NCBI GenBank assembly: GCA_019116245.1
Contig: DXCC01000005.1
Coordinates: 1 to 64,000, forward strand
Direction of reading: 5' to 3'
DNA from: Candidatus Tidjanibacter faecipullorum
Lineage (GTDB): Bacteria; Bacteroidota; Bacteroidia; Bacteroidales; Rikenellaceae
Length of the DNA stretch: 64,000 nucleotides
This document shows, one piece after another, positions 10,226 through 20,211 of this stretch. The notes beneath the pieces are model-generated. The model ran no database searches. It was not told the DNA's origin and worked only from the letters and a program-made list of their open reading frames with translations. The translations under genes were made by a program, and so were the position numbers. Position 1 is the first letter of the stretch; each line of letters starts with the position of its first letter.

Positions 10226-11191
10226 TCAGGCGCCGAAGTGGTGCCGCTCGGCGCTGAAATCGAGTTGCGGCAGGGCGCGCTGCAACTCGTCGATCAACGC
10301 CAGCGAACGGCGGCGGAACATTGCCTCGCCTTCGCTCCCCGCATGGAGCATCCGATGGCCGAGCGCCGTCCGGAGCCGCTCCAGCCGGGGCAGCAGGGCG
10401 GCCGTCGCATCGTCCATGGCGAAACGGACGAAACGTTCCCAGACGTAGTCGATCGCCTGCGGGGAGGGATGGGTCATGTCGGGCGCATAGAAGCGGTAGT
10501 CGCGCAGATCGTCGTTCAACAGTTCATAAGCGGGGAAATACCACACGTTCGGCCACCGCTCGGCCAGATCGGCCGCCGCACACCGCAAGATCGCCTTGCT
10601 CAGCGAGTTCTCGACCAGCCCGTCCTTCAGATGGCGCACCGGACTGACCGTCAGCAACACCTGTTTGCCGGCCAGCGGACCGGCCAGCAGCGCATCGTAC
10701 TCCGCCACGATCGCCTCCGTGCGCAACCGCTCGCGCACGAAACGGTCGGCCGGCTGCTTGTGGCAGTTGGCCACGATCCGTCCGTCCTCCACCAGGCGGT
10801 AGATCCACGCCGTGCCGAAGGTCAGCATCACGTAATCGGCCCGGCGCAGCCCCTCCGCACCGTTCCGGAAGGCGGCATTGACCGCCCGCAGCGTCTCCCC
10901 GGCCGTCGGCCGCGAAAAACTGCCGTGGTGGTCGTAGCTGTGCCAGAGGCCTCCCGATTCGAACAGTTCGTCGACCGCATAGGGTTGTCCCCCGGCCAGC
11001 CGCCGGATCATCGCGGCCATCGAGGCGGGATTGAAGAGGATGCCGGTCGGCGAAGCGGTCAGCGGGAAGCGTAGCGCCTCCAGCCGGGCAGCCATCTGCT
11101 CGGCGAAGCACGATCCGGCCGCAAAGCCGCAACGGTCGTGGGCCACCGTAAAGGGTGAACGCCCAACGGATATTTCGGTTCTGAATTCCAT
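10226..11191 (-). CDS. GSCFA-domain protein
   Basis: 321 residues from ATG (complement of 11189-11191); an in-frame GTG two codons earlier is the alternative, and GGAGG lies upstream. The signature GSCFAE is at about residue 26, followed by NPAS, a conserved LTFGTAW strand, LTVSPVRHLKDG, and YFPAYELLNDDLRDYRFYAPDMTHPSPQA, where the late Asp and His resemble the SGNH/GDSL catalytic pair. GSCFA proteins are SGNH-hydrolase-related, probably acting on acyl or glycan substrates; the substrate is unknown. It is the second gene of an operon with the outer-membrane candidate upstream (36-bp gap). Confidence 0.85.
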   Translation of the reverse strand: MEFRTEISVGRSPFTVAHDRCGFAAGSCFAEQMAARLEALRFPLTASPTGILFNPASMAAMIRRLAGGQPYAVDELFESGGLWHSYDHHGSFSRPTAGETLRAVNAAFRNGAEGLRRADYVMLTFGTAWIYRLVEDGRIVANCHKQPADRFVRERLRTEAIVAEYDALLAGPLAGKQVLLTVSPVRHLKDGLVENSLSKAILRCAAADLAERWPNVWYFPAYELLNDDLRDYRFYAPDMTHPSPQAIDYVWERFVRFAMDDATAALLPRLERLRTALGHRMLHAGSEGEAMFRRRSLALIDELQRALPQLDFSAERHHFGA

Positions 11192-11227
11192 GGTCACAGG
11201 GATCCGCCTCCTGGCCGGAGGAGCGGG

Positions 11228-12364
11228 CTATTCGGCGCGGCGGGCGGCTTTTGCCCGGGGTCGGTCGGCTGCCGGACGGGCCGTTTCGTCCTTCGGCCGG
11301 GGGTGCTTGCGGAACATCTTGTCCGAAAGGGGCACCTGCAATTCGATGCGCTGCTGCCATCCCCAGCCGTGGCCGTCATAGTGATGGACGGAGGCCACCT
11401 TGAAGGCCACGCCCGACGGGAAGCAGTGGCGCCAGTAGATCTCCAGCCGGTTGTACACGCCCGCCGTCGTGCGGTAGAAAAGCTCGCCGGGATAGAGTTC
11501 CGCGCCGTAGGCGGGCTGTCCCTCCACCACGCTGTCGTAATAAGGCATCAGTCCGGAGCCCAGGTAGAGGGTGTTGTCGATACCGAAGCCCCAGCGCTCG
11601 ATGCCCAGTTCGATCTGCATGCCGCCCGGATTCACGAAACGCCCCACATAGAGCCGGTCGCGCTGGAACGACTGCAACCAGCCCACCTGCAGGAAGAGTT
11701 TCGAGAAGGCCGGCAACACGGTGCGGAAATCGGCGCCGGCAAAGGGATAGATCAGGATGTTGTCCACCACGCCCGGCTCCTCGAGGCTGCACGAGTAGTG
11801 GTACATGTTGGCATTGTAACCGCCGTAGAAGGCGCCGTAGTTCAGCCGGCCGGAGGAGAAGATCATGAACTTCTCGCGCTGCCCCGCGCCGATCTTGCCG
11901 TTCCAGTCGAAAGCCAGTTCGACGTAACCGTGACGGCCGCGCCAGTTGGCCATCAGACCGTCGATATTGCTGTCGTAGAAATCGATCCAGTCGCTGAAGA
12001 AAGCCTTCTCATAGTCGCCCATCAGATGGCGGCGCGGGAAACGACCGAAATGGACGTCGAACCGGTCGTCGCGATAGCGGTAATAGACGATCATCTGGCG
12101 AGATATGTCGGTTGTCGTACCGAAATCGCTGAAGAGGTCGAGCCCCACCATGACCGCATTGCCCCGTCCCCATCCCAGGCCCACCTCGGGGGTAAGCCGG
12201 ACACCGAAGATCGTTTCGGAACGGGCCGTAGCCATCACGTCATACTCCCGGTTGTCGAAGCGGAAATCAAAATCGGCATTCCACAGGAACTGCTGGCCCG
12301 CGGCATCAGGCACCAGCCACAGCCATGCGGCCACCGCCGCAACCGCCACTCGTAAGGCTTTCAT
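11228..12364 (-). CDS. Outer-membrane beta-barrel candidate
   Basis: 378 residues with a signal peptide (MKALRVAVAAVAAWLWLVPDAAGQ). The body is a run of short amphipathic strands rich in Tyr, Trp and Gly (LGWGRGNAVMVGLDLFSDFG, IVYYRYRDDRFDVHFGRF, HGYVELAFDWNGKIG, WGFGIDNTLYLGSGLM), typical of porin-like barrels. The final 35 residues (KHPRPKDETARPAADRP onward) are basic and disordered, an unusual tail after the barrel. No family recognised. The -7 box lies 25 bp upstream of the start; it is cotranscribed with the GSCFA gene. Confidence 0.7.
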   Translation of the reverse strand: MKALRVAVAAVAAWLWLVPDAAGQQFLWNADFDFRFDNREYDVMATARSETIFGVRLTPEVGLGWGRGNAVMVGLDLFSDFGTTTDISRQMIVYYRYRDDRFDVHFGRFPRRHLMGDYEKAFFSDWIDFYDSNIDGLMANWRGRHGYVELAFDWNGKIGAGQREKFMIFSSGRLNYGAFYGGYNANMYHYSCSLEEPGVVDNILIYPFAGADFRTVLPAFSKLFLQVGWLQSFQRDRLYVGRFVNPGGMQIELGIERWGFGIDNTLYLGSGLMPYYDSVVEGQPAYGAELYPGELFYRTTAGVYNRLEIYWRHCFPSGVAFKVASVHHYDGHGWGWQQRIELQVPLSDKMFRKHPRPKDETARPAADRPRAKAARRAE

Positions 12365-12388
12365 GTCGTCGTATTACAATCTTTCATA

Positions 12389-12396
12389 CAAAGGTA
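12389..12396 (-). promoter_or_regulatory. -7 box (TACCTTTG on the minus strand)
   Basis: CAAAGGTA on the plus strand reads TACCTTTG toward the outer-membrane candidate starting at 12364. No clear -33 box. Confidence 0.65.
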
Positions 12397-12432
12397 GGGA
12401 AAATGGCGGAAAAACCGGGAAGCCCGCCACGC

Positions 12433-12472
12433 AAAACGCTCCGTCCCGGGGAATCGGAGCGGAGCGTTTTTT
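12433..12472. terminator. Terminator downstream of the channel gene
   Basis: AAAACGCTCCG and CGGAGCGTTTT form an 11-bp stem with a 16-nt loop, flanked by A and T runs so it can work both ways. It lies 20 bp beyond the stop of the minus-strand channel gene and would insulate the barrel promoter. Confidence 0.7.
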
Positions 12473-12492
12473 CCTGTTTTTCGGGCCACCGA

Positions 12493-13155
12493 TCAGGCAG
12501 CAATCTTGCCGCCGGGGAACTTCTGGACGACGTAGGCCGTGATGATCGGAAAGAGCAGCATGCCGAACACGGGCAGCAGCACATTCAGGATCTTGCCCAC
12601 CAGCGTGACCGGCACCAGATCGGCACCGATGGCCGTCACATTCAGCGCCACCCAGAAAAGCGCATCCCCGAAGTCGTGCAGCCCGGGATTGACGTGCCGT
12701 TCGAAATCGAAGAAGATCAGCGCCGAGACGTAGGAGAAGGAGAGCACCGCGAAAATGTAGGCCCACAGCAGCTGGGCGATCTGCTTGTTGAGCCACCACC
12801 GGATGACGATGTAGAGCGCCAGCACCACCCGCAGCAGCGGCACGGCAATGATGAGCACGCTCCACTGGCGCGACACGTCGATCCCCGTCCAGGCGATGAT
12901 GTTCATGTAGGGGATGGAGATCAGCAGGAACCAGCAGTTGCGAAGGAAGAACCGTCCCTTGTGTTCATCGACCGCCATGCGGATGAAGAAATCCGCCATG
13001 AAGACCAGGCATACGAAGAGCTGAATCCACAGGTAGGTGGGTGAGAAATGGGTCGACACGCCGGTGAGGATCTCCCACGACATGGCGACCAGCAACAGAA
13101 TGCCGCTCACCAGCGACAGCACGTTGAATATGCGACGGAGCACCTGCATACGCAC
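12493..13155 (-). CDS. Six-TM voltage-gated-like ion channel with altered selectivity filter
   Basis: 220 residues. Hydrophobic segments at about 8-28, 42-60, 70-90, 98-118, 125-146 and 180-205 give the 6-TM plan of the voltage-gated ion channel superfamily. Between TM5 and TM6, FWVALNVTAIGADLVPVT aligns with the canonical pore TTVGYGDIVPVT, so the filter reads TAIGAD instead of TVGYGD. The fourth TM has few arginines, so voltage sensing is doubtful. A cation channel is likely; K+ selectivity cannot be assumed. It lies 13 bp downstream of the DUF5362-like gene on the same strand. Confidence 0.7.
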   Translation of the reverse strand: MRMQVLRRIFNVLSLVSGILLLVAMSWEILTGVSTHFSPTYLWIQLFVCLVFMADFFIRMAVDEHKGRFFLRNCWFLLISIPYMNIIAWTGIDVSRQWSVLIIAVPLLRVVLALYIVIRWWLNKQIAQLLWAYIFAVLSFSYVSALIFFDFERHVNPGLHDFGDALFWVALNVTAIGADLVPVTLVGKILNVLLPVFGMLLFPIITAYVVQKFPGGKIAA

Positions 13156-13168
13156 GGAAACGATCGGG

Positions 13169-13660
13169 TTATGCCAGCGCGATGAACGTCACGATGGCGA
13201 TCAGCACGCCGAGGAACATGCAGGCCACGCCGATGAGCGTCAGGATGCCGACCAGCTGGAAGTAGCGTTTCAGATTCAACATACCCTGCGCCAGCAGCGA
13301 CTCGTCGCTGACGGTCAGCGCCCGGCGCACCTTGTCGGCCGCCACATAGAGGAAATAGGCCTGGAAGAAGGAGATCACCGCAATGATCAGGTAGACAACC
13401 CCCAGGATCACGAACGGGGCCCCCATGTAGTCATAGCCGTAACTGCCGGCTCCCTGCAGGAACAGGCTGTTCATGGCATAGCCCCAGCTTGCCCCGCCGA
13501 TCATACATCCCAGCGCAAAGACCGCCAGCAGGCCCGTCACGAAAAATCCGACGATCGCCATGAAGCGGGCCCACCACATGGCCTGCCGGACGTTCTCCGC
13601 AGCGATCACATTCAGTTTCAACTCCTTGTTGGTTTCAAATTCAGGTCGAACAATCTCCAT
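13169..13660 (-). CDS. DUF5362-like membrane protein
   Basis: 163 residues with about four hydrophobic segments: MAIVGFFVTGLLAVFALGCMIGG, FVILGVVYLIIAVISFFQAY, and a C-terminal stretch LVGILTLIGVACMFLGVLIAIVTF. The N-terminus is hydrophilic (EIVRPEFETNKELKLN). The layout, including a soluble SDESLLAQGMLNLKRYFQ helix before the last TM, matches DUF5362 proteins. Function unknown. It lies directly upstream of the ion channel (13-bp gap), suggesting co-expression. Confidence 0.65.
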   Translation of the reverse strand: MEIVRPEFETNKELKLNVIAAENVRQAMWWARFMAIVGFFVTGLLAVFALGCMIGGASWGYAMNSLFLQGAGSYGYDYMGAPFVILGVVYLIIAVISFFQAYFLYVAADKVRRALTVSDESLLAQGMLNLKRYFQLVGILTLIGVACMFLGVLIAIVTFIALA

Positions 13661-13755
13661 AATCGTTGTAGTTTACAGGTACAAAAAAAGTGATTACTCT
13701 AAAATAAGCATTTTTCCGGGCACCGCCAAACCGTCCTGCCGGTTCCGGCCGCCCC

Positions 13756-16587
13756 CTACCCCAGCAGTTCCTTCAGGTAATGGCCCGTGTAGCTGGCCTC
13801 CACCTGCGCCACCTCTTCGGGTGTGCCCGTGGCCACGATGCGTCCTCCGGCCGCGCCCCCCTCGGGACCGATGTCGATCAGATAGTCGGCCACCTTGATG
13901 ACGTCCAGATTGTGCTCGATGACGATCACCGTATTGCCCCGCTCTACCAGTTTGTTGATGACCTCCAGCAGCTGGCGCACATCTTCGAAATGGAGTCCCG
14001 TGGTGGGTTCGTCCAGAATGTAGAGCGTCCGCCCCGTGTCGTGCTTGGCCAGTTCGCCGGAGAGTTTGATGCGCTGGCTCTCGCCGCCCGAGAGGGTCGT
14101 GCAGGGTTGTCCCAGTTTCAGATAGCCCAGCCCCACCTCCTGAATGGCCCGCAGCTTGGTGTAGATGGCAGGAATCGCCTCAAAGAATTCGGCGGCCATA
14201 TTGACCGTCATGTCGAGCACGTCGTTGATGTTCTTGCCCTTGTATTTCACCTCCAGCGTCTCGCGGTTGTAGCGTTTGCCGCCGCACGCCTTGCAGGTCA
14301 CATAGACGTCGGGCAGGAAATTCATCTCGATGGTCTGCACGCCCGCACCGCGGCACACCTCGCACCGCCCGCCCTTGACATTGAACGAGAAGCGGCCCGC
14401 CTTGAAGCCCCGCGCCTGGGCGTCGGGTGTCGCCTCGAAGAGTTTGCGGATGTCGCCGAACACGTTGGAATAGGTGGCCGGATTGCTGCGCGGGGTGCGG
14501 CCGATGGGCGACTGGTCGACCACCACCAGCTTGTCGATATGTTCCAGTCCCTGGATCGCATCATAGGGCAGCGGCTGATCGAACGACCGGTAGAGCTGGC
14601 GGCTGACGGCGGGACGGAGCGTCTCGTTGATGAGGGTCGACTTGCCGCTGCCACTCACCCCCGTCACGCAGATCATCGTTCCCAGCGGGAAGTCGACGGT
14701 CACGTTCTTCAGGTTGTTGCCGCGGGCTCCGGAGAGCCGGATCCGTTCGCCGTTGCCCCGGCGCCGCACGGCCGGCACCTCGATGCGCAGTTCGCCGCGC
14801 AGGTAGCGGGCTGTCAGACTGTCGGCTGCCATCACCTCCTGCGGGGTACCCTGCGCCACAATCTGTCCGCCCTTGCGCCCCGCGCCGGGCCCCACGTCGA
14901 TCAGGTAGTCGGCGCTGCGCATCATCTCCTCGTCATGCTCGACCACGATCACCGAGTTGCCCGCATCGCGCAGCTCCTGCAGACTGTGGATCAGCCGCCG
15001 GTTATCGCGCTGATGGAGTCCGATGCTCGGCTCGTCCAATATGTAGAGTACATTGACCAGTTTCGATCCGATCTGCGTGGCCAGCCGGATGCGCTGGCTC
15101 TCGCCGCCCGAAAGTGACCGCGACGACCGTGCCAGGGAGAGGTACCCCAACCCCACCTCGAGCAGAAAGCCGACCCGCTCGCGGATCTCCTTGAGGATCT
15201 CGCGGGCAATGGTCAGTTCGCGTTCGGTGAGCTGCGCGGGCACGCTGTCGATCCAGCGGGCAAACTCTTCCAGGCTCAGGGCCGACACCTCGGCGATGTT
15301 GCGCCCCGCAATGCGGAAGTGCAGCGCCTCGTCCTTGAGGCGCGTGCCGTGGCACACCTCGCAGGTGCGGTGCACGAGGAACTGTCCGGCCCACTTGTTG
15401 CCGCGTCCCGACTCGTCGTCCTGCTGCCGGGCGATGTATTCGCCGATGCCCTCCCAGCTGATCATGCGCGTGCCGCCGTAGGAGGCAAACTCCTGCATGT
15501 CGACCCGCACGGGTTCCGAATCGCCGTTGAGGATGGCGTTCAGCCCCGCTTCGGGAATGTCACCCACCGCATCGTCGAGCGTGAAACCGTAGCGGTGGCC
15601 GAGCCCCGCGATCACGGCAAAGAGCATGTTGTTGGCATACCTGCCCAGCGGATCGATGGCACCGGCGCGGATCGAACGGCGCGGATCGGGAATCACCTTG
15701 TCGCGGTCGAACACCGTCACCTCGCCCAGCCCGCCGCAATGGGGACAGGCCCCCTGCGGGGAGTTGAACGAAAAGGTGTGCGGCGCCGGATCACTGAAGG
15801 CCATGCCGGTGGTCTGACACATCAGGTGGCGGCTGTAGAAGCGCGACTCGCCCGTGCCGTAGTCCAGCAGGGCAATGGTTCCCTTGCCCTGCCGCATGGC
15901 CTCCTGCAGGCTCTTGGCGAGCCGTTCGCGAATGCCGGGGCCGACCGCCAGACGATCCACCACCAGATCGATGTTGTGCACCTTGTAGCGGTCGAGGTGC
16001 ATGCCGGGAGCCAGTTCGCGGATCTCACCGTCGATGCGGGCATAGAGGTAGCCCTTCTTGACAAACGACTCGAACAGTTCGCGGTAATGGCCCTTGCGCC
16101 CCACAATCACGGGAGCCAGCAGGGCCACCTTGCGGCCGTCGTAGTTGGCGAGGATCAGATCGACGATCTGGGCATCCGTGTAGTGGACCATCTCCTCGCC
16201 CGTGGCAGGCGAATAGGCCCGCGAGGCCCGCGCATAGAGCAGGCGCAGGAAGTCGTTGATCTCGGTCACCGTACCGACGGTCGAACGGGGATTCTTATTG
16301 GTGGTCTTCTGCTCGATAGCCACCACGGGACTCAGCCCCGTGATCTTGTCCACATCGGGACGCTCCATCGTGCCGACGAACTGGCGGGCATAGGCCGAGA
16401 GGGTCTCCATGTAGCGGCGCTGCCCCTCGGCATAGATCGTGTCGAAGGCCAGCGACGACTTGCCCGATCCGGAGAGGCCCGTGATAACCACGAGCCGGTC
16501 GCGCGGAATGTCGACGTCGATGTTCTTGAGGTTGTTGGCCCTCGCCCCGAGGACCGATATGTATTTGGGTTCGTTCACCTCGCTCAT
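13756..16587 (-). CDS. uvrA: Excinuclease ABC subunit A
   Basis: 943 residues, the usual UvrA length. It recognises DNA damage in nucleotide excision repair together with UvrB. Two ABC ATPase modules are visible: [19 protein letters not shown] (first Walker A), the [12 protein letters not shown] signature and [13 protein letters not shown], then [10 protein letters not shown] (second Walker A), [11 protein letters not shown] and [14 protein letters not shown]. Zinc-finger cysteines are present ([34 protein letters not shown]). It lies 12 bp downstream of the lytic transglycosylase on the same strand. Confidence 0.98.
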   Translation of the reverse strand: MSEVNEPKYISVLGARANNLKNIDVDIPRDRLVVITGLSGSGKSSLAFDTIYAEGQRRYMETLSAYARQFVGTMERPDVDKITGLSPVVAIEQKTTNKNPRSTVGTVTEINDFLRLLYARASRAYSPATGEEMVHYTDAQIVDLILANYDGRKVALLAPVIVGRKGHYRELFESFVKKGYLYARIDGEIRELAPGMHLDRYKVHNIDLVVDRLAVGPGIRERLAKSLQEAMRQGKGTIALLDYGTGESRFYSRHLMCQTTGMAFSDPAPHTFSFNSPQGACPHCGGLGEVTVFDRDKVIPDPRRSIRAGAIDPLGRYANNMLFAVIAGLGHRYGFTLDDAVGDIPEAGLNAILNGDSEPVRVDMQEFASYGGTRMISWEGIGEYIARQQDDESGRGNKWAGQFLVHRTCEVCHGTRLKDEALHFRIAGRNIAEVSALSLEEFARWIDSVPAQLTERELTIAREILKEIRERVGFLLEVGLGYLSLARSSRSLSGGESQRIRLATQIGSKLVNVLYILDEPSIGLHQRDNRRLIHSLQELRDAGNSVIVVEHDEEMMRSADYLIDVGPGAGRKGGQIVAQGTPQEVMAADSLTARYLRGELRIEVPAVRRRGNGERIRLSGARGNNLKNVTVDFPLGTMICVTGVSGSGKSTLINETLRPAVSRQLYRSFDQPLPYDAIQGLEHIDKLVVVDQSPIGRTPRSNPATYSNVFGDIRKLFEATPDAQARGFKAGRFSFNVKGGRCEVCRGAGVQTIEMNFLPDVYVTCKACGGKRYNRETLEVKYKGKNINDVLDMTVNMAAEFFEAIPAIYTKLRAIQEVGLGYLKLGQPCTTLSGGESQRIKLSGELAKHDTGRTLYILDEPTTGLHFEDVRQLLEVINKLVERGNTVIVIEHNLDVIKVADYLIDIGPEGGAAGGRIVATGTPEEVAQVEASYTGHYLKELLG

Positions 16588-16599
16588 GGTCGGAATCTG

Positions 16600-17511
16600 C
16601 TAACGGGTGCGGAAGTGCTGGCCGGGCATCTTGACCTGCAGCGTCTCGTTGCCGGGATTGTCATACTCGTAGGCGCGGATCCAGGGATTCAGCAGCCGGA
16701 GCATCTTGTAGTTCGTGCCGTAGCGGCGGGCCACCTCCGACCAGCTGATGTCGCGCCCTCCGACGGCCACCTCCCGGCAGTCGTCGAGCCGCGGATAGCG
16801 GTCCTCCGGACGGTAGCGGTAGCCGTAGGCCGCCGGATCGGAAGCGATCAGTTTCAGCGACAGGATGCGGTAGACGTACCGCATGGTCTCCTGCGGCAGA
16901 AAGGTATCGTAGTAGCTGTCGGTGCCCTGAATGCCGGTGCGGCGCACCACGCCGTTCTCCCCGGCGTTGTAGGCGGCGGCCGCCAGCGTCCAGCTGCCGA
17001 GTTTCTCGTAGGCTTTTTTCAAATAGCGGCAGGCCGCCTCGGTCGATTTTTCGATGTGGAAGCGTTCGTCCACCTGGTTGCCGACCTTCAAACCGTACTC
17101 ACGCCCCGTGGCGGGCATGAACTGCCACAGTCCTCCGGCTCCGGAGGGCGACACGGCCTCGGGGTTCAGTCCGCTCTCGGCCATGCAGAGGTACTTGAAA
17201 TCCTCCGGAATGCCGTTGCGGCGCAGGATCGGTTCGATGATACTGAAATAGCGGTCCATGGCCAGCAGGGTGAGGAAAGTCCGCGAATGGAGATAGCCGG
17301 TGACGAGCAGTTCGCGCTGGAGCGCCTCGCGCACGTCGAAATACTCGAGCGGCACCCGTTCGCCCGCGAAGTCGAGCTCGTCCGGCAGGGCGGGCAGCAC
17401 GATGGGCGAGAAGGCCTCCTCCGTGGTCGAAGTGGCCTGCGAATAGGCCGAGGGCATGCACCCCGCGACGGCCAGCGACAGGGCCATGGCAAAAACATAG
17501 AACGCTTTCAT
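16600..17511 (-). CDS. Lytic transglycosylase lipoprotein (MltD-like)
   Basis: 303 residues from ATG at 17511 ([18 protein letters not shown]); 39 further codons upstream run through the promoter and are rejected. A lipobox with Cys18 predicts a lipoprotein. The SLT domain at about 110-220 holds the catalytic Glu in [26 protein letters not shown] and the [12 protein letters not shown] motif. The C-terminus ([21 protein letters not shown]) is a LysM-like module. It would cleave peptidoglycan glycan strands with anhydro-muramyl ends. Promoter at 17532-17539; uvrA follows 12 bp after. Confidence 0.9.
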   Translation of the reverse strand: MKAFYVFAMALSLAVAGCMPSAYSQATSTTEEAFSPIVLPALPDELDFAGERVPLEYFDVREALQRELLVTGYLHSRTFLTLLAMDRYFSIIEPILRRNGIPEDFKYLCMAESGLNPEAVSPSGAGGLWQFMPATGREYGLKVGNQVDERFHIEKSTEAACRYLKKAYEKLGSWTLAAAAYNAGENGVVRRTGIQGTDSYYDTFLPQETMRYVYRILSLKLIASDPAAYGYRYRPEDRYPRLDDCREVAVGGRDISWSEVARRYGTNYKMLRLLNPWIRAYEYDNPGNETLQVKMPGQHFRTR

Positions 17512-17531
17512 GGCAAATTGACTAAACCTTA

Positions 17532-17539
17532 CAAAGGTA
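17532..17539 (-). promoter_or_regulatory. -7 box (TACCTTTG) for the transglycosylase-uvrA pair
   Basis: CAAAGGTA on plus reads TACCTTTG toward the start at 17511, 20 bp away. This supports the internal ATG of the transglycosylase. Confidence 0.65.
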
Positions 17540-17575
17540 CGATTTATTCCGGAACGTTCATCCCCGCGCGCCTCC

Positions 17576-18346
17576 TCAGCGGAGCAGCTCGAAGTCGTCC
17601 GCATCGGCCCAGGCCCGGAAGCGGTCACGGAACGCCGCCAGTGCCTCCGTGTCGATCGTCACGCGCACCACGCCCTCCCGGCCGTCGGGCACGCGGCCCA
17701 GCGGTCGGCCCAGGAAGTCGAAGGCGGCGGTGTGGCCGTCGTAGCGGGCCGTCGGATCGGTTCCCACCCGGTTCACCCCCAGCACGTAGGCCTGGTTTTC
17801 AACGGCGCGGGCAGGCAGCAGGATGTCCCAGGCGGCCATGCGTCCCGCGGGCCACGAAGCGACGTACAGGATGGCGTCGTAATCATTCCGGTTGCGGCTC
17901 CAGATGGGGAAGCGCAGATCGTAGCAGATCTGCGGCAACAACCGCACGCCCCGGCAGCCGATCACCCGCCGCTCCCGGCCGGGCGCATAGAGGCGGTCTT
18001 CGCCGCCGAACGAGAAGAGGTGCCGCTTGTCGTACCATGCCAGCGAACCGTCCGCCTCGGCCAGCACGAAGCGGTTGCAGACCCGCTCCCCGTCGCGCAC
18101 GATGACGCTGCCGGCCACGGCCATGCCCGTCTCGCAGGCCATGCGGCGCATCCAGCCGACCGTTTCGCCCGTCATCGGCTCGGCGGCCGAGACGTCGCCG
18201 GTCATGAACCCCGTGGCGAACATCTCCGGCAGGAGGGCCAGGTCGGTCTCTTCAAGCGTGCGCAGCCGCCGTTCGGCAGCGGCCAGATTGGCCTGCCGGT
18301 CGCCCCAGCAAATATCCGTCTGGATCAAAGCGGTTCGTAACTGCAT
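17576..18346 (-). CDS. Nitrilase-superfamily amidase (omega-amidase/Nit2-like)
   Basis: 256 residues, full length for the carbon-nitrogen hydrolase family. The catalytic triad is readable: Glu41 in LLPEMFATGF, Lys107 in WYDKRHLF and Cys141 in PQICYDLRFPIWSRN. The YDKRHLFSFGGE and CYDLRFP contexts are those of omega-amidases (YafV/Nit2), which deamidate alpha-ketoglutaramate or alpha-ketosuccinamate. Substrate is inferred. A single-gene unit with its own -7 box. Confidence 0.88.
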   Translation of the reverse strand: MQLRTALIQTDICWGDRQANLAAAERRLRTLEETDLALLPEMFATGFMTGDVSAAEPMTGETVGWMRRMACETGMAVAGSVIVRDGERVCNRFVLAEADGSLAWYDKRHLFSFGGEDRLYAPGRERRVIGCRGVRLLPQICYDLRFPIWSRNRNDYDAILYVASWPAGRMAAWDILLPARAVENQAYVLGVNRVGTDPTARYDGHTAAFDFLGRPLGRVPDGREGVVRVTIDTEALAAFRDRFRAWADADDFELLR

Positions 18347-18383
18347 CGTGATCTCCTTTCCGGACGCATGCGGCGTCCCTGCA

Positions 18384-18391
18384 CAAAGATA
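18384..18391 (-). promoter_or_regulatory. -7 box (TATCTTTG) for the nitrilase gene
   Basis: CAAAGATA on plus reads TATCTTTG toward the start at 18346. It lies in a divergent region, with the cvfB-like promoter about 110 bp away. Confidence 0.6.
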
Positions 18392-18498
18392 ACGATTCCC
18401 GCCGCGTGACCCGCCGGAAAAATCGCTTCATCCCCGCCCTTTTGCCTCTCCGCGGGAAATTCCGGGGCCGCAACGCATGCCATTCCGACAAATCGCCG

Positions 18499-18506
18499 TA
18501 TCTTTG
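18499..18506 (+). promoter_or_regulatory. -7 box (TATCTTTG) for the CvfB-like gene
   Basis: TATCTTTG, 26 bp before ATG 18533, matches the Bacteroidota consensus. No clear -33 TTTG. Confidence 0.65.
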
Positions 18507-18532
18507 TTTACTTACCAACATATCGCGCAACC

Positions 18533-19375
18533 ATGCTGCAAGCAGGCTACTACCACACCCTGAAGGTGAACCGGATCTCCGACTACGGCCTCTACCTGGC
18601 CGACGAGGAGGGCAACGAAGTGCTGCTGCCCAACCGGTACGTCTCCCTGAACGATGCCGTGGGCGACACCAAGCGGGTCTTCGTCTACCACGACTCGGAG
18701 AACCGGCTGATCGCCACCACCGAACACCCCCTGGCCACGGCCGACCAGGCCGCCTATCTGGAGGTGATCGACAAGAATATCCACGGCGCCTTCCTGGCGT
18801 GGGGCATCACGGCCAAGGATCTGTTCGTGCCGATCGCCAACCAGCCCTTCCGCATGGAGGTCGGCCGGAGCTACGTGGTCTACGTCTATCGCGATCCCGT
18901 TTCGGGACGGGTGACGGGCTCGGCCCGACTCAACCGCTTCATTTCCAACGAGACGATCACCGTGCGGCCGCATGAGGCCGTCGATGTGCTCGTCGCCGCC
19001 CGTTTCGCGGCGGGCTTCCGGGTGATTGTCAACAACCGCCACTGGGGCGTACTGTACGACAACCAGCTCTTCCGGCCGGTAGCCATCGGCGACCGGATGA
19101 CCGCCTACGTGAGCCGCATCACCCCCGACCGGCGCATCGACGTGAGCCTCCAGCAGCAGGGACTGGACGAGGTGAAGGCAGCGGCCGACCGGCTACTCGC
19201 CCTCCTCGGCGAAGGGGGCGGACGCCTCGCGCTGAGCGACAGGAGCACGCCGGAGGCGATTGCCGCCGCCACCGGCATGAGCAAGAAAACCTTCAAGAAG
19301 GCACTAGGCTACCTGATGAGCCACGGCCAGGCCTGCACCGAGGGAGAGACGATCAAAGCCACCGAACGCCTATGA
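18533..19375 (+). CDS. CvfB/YitL-like S1 RNA-binding protein
   Basis: 280 residues. The N-terminal S1-like unit (NRISDYGLYLADEEGNEVLLPNRYV) is followed by a second S1-type region (HGAFLAWGITAKDLFVPIANQP) and a third strand-rich unit (GFRVIVNNRHWGVLYDNQLF). The C-terminal 70 residues (STPEAIAAATGMSKKTFKKALGYLM) form a winged helix. This order fits CvfB, an S1-domain RNA-binding regulator first described in Gram-positives. Its stop overlaps the start of the methyltransferase by 4 nt (ATGA), so the two are translationally coupled. Confidence 0.88.
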   Translation: MLQAGYYHTLKVNRISDYGLYLADEEGNEVLLPNRYVSLNDAVGDTKRVFVYHDSENRLIATTEHPLATADQAAYLEVIDKNIHGAFLAWGITAKDLFVPIANQPFRMEVGRSYVVYVYRDPVSGRVTGSARLNRFISNETITVRPHEAVDVLVAARFAAGFRVIVNNRHWGVLYDNQLFRPVAIGDRMTAYVSRITPDRRIDVSLQQQGLDEVKAAADRLLALLGEGGGRLALSDRSTPEAIAAATGMSKKTFKKALGYLMSHGQACTEGETIKATERL

Positions 19376-20148
19376 AAAACATCCAAAGCGCCGAACGGGT
19401 CTCGCAGAGCGACGCCTCCGACAACTACGTCTTCCAGCGTTCGCTGCTGGCCTACGAAAAGGCGGCCGAAATCGTGTCGGGCGACGTGCTGGAGATCGGC
19501 ACGGGCAGCGGCTACGGCGTCGCGCTCATCGCCCCCCATGCCGACCGCTTCCTGACCGTCGACAAGACCGTGCCTCCGCCCGGTATCGTGCCCGAGGGAG
19601 GCAACGTCGAGTTCCGCCGTATGACGATTCCGCCCCTGAAGGGTCTTCCCTCGGGGTGTATGGACTATGTGATCTGCTTCCAGGTGATCGAACACATCCG
19701 CGACGACTTCGGCACGATCGCCGAGATCCAGCGCGTGCTGAAGCCGAACGGCCAGCTGCTCATCTCGACCCCCAACAAGGCGATGTCGCTGACCCGCAAC
19801 CCGTGGCACCTGCGCGAATACACGGTGGACGAATTCAAGGGACTGATCGGCTGCTACTTCGACCATTTCGAGGCCTTCGGCGTCTACGGCAACGGCAAGG
19901 TAATGCAGTACTACGAGGAGAACAAGCGCGCGGTGGAACGGATCACCCGCTATGATTTTCTGCGGCTCCAGTACCGGCTGCCCGCACCGCTGCTGCGACT
20001 GCCCTACGACATCCTCAACCGGATCAACCGGCGCCGTCTGCTGCGCAACAACGACGAGCTGACCACCTCGATCTGCGCCGACGACTACTACCTCAAGAAG
20101 GCGGACGACCAGTGCTTCGACCTCTTCTTCATCGCCACCAAGCAGTAG
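19372..20148 (+). CDS. Class I SAM-dependent methyltransferase
   Basis: 258 residues. LEIGTGSGYGVALIAP near residue 40 is the glycine-rich SAM-binding motif I, VDKTVPPP follows as the acidic strand-2 region, and MDYVICFQVIEHIRDD is the motif IV/V region of Methyltransf_11 enzymes. PNGQLLISTPNK is the post-motif III strand. The substrate cannot be read. Start codon overlaps the CvfB-like stop (ATGA). A strong terminator lies about 65 bp downstream. Confidence 0.85.
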   Translation: MKNIQSAERVSQSDASDNYVFQRSLLAYEKAAEIVSGDVLEIGTGSGYGVALIAPHADRFLTVDKTVPPPGIVPEGGNVEFRRMTIPPLKGLPSGCMDYVICFQVIEHIRDDFGTIAEIQRVLKPNGQLLISTPNKAMSLTRNPWHLREYTVDEFKGLIGCYFDHFEAFGVYGNGKVMQYYEENKRAVERITRYDFLRLQYRLPAPLLRLPYDILNRINRRRLLRNNDELTTSICADDYYLKKADDQCFDLFFIATKQ

Positions 20149-20211
20149 GCCTCCCCGCCCCCTTACCTTTCCCGATCGCCCCGACCGTCCCCGCACCGAC
20201 GGCCTTTCCAT

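Noticed and set aside
11195-11197. GTG start for the GSCFA gene
   Set aside because: An ATG two codons later sits at normal distance from GGAGG; GTG remains possible but is less likely.
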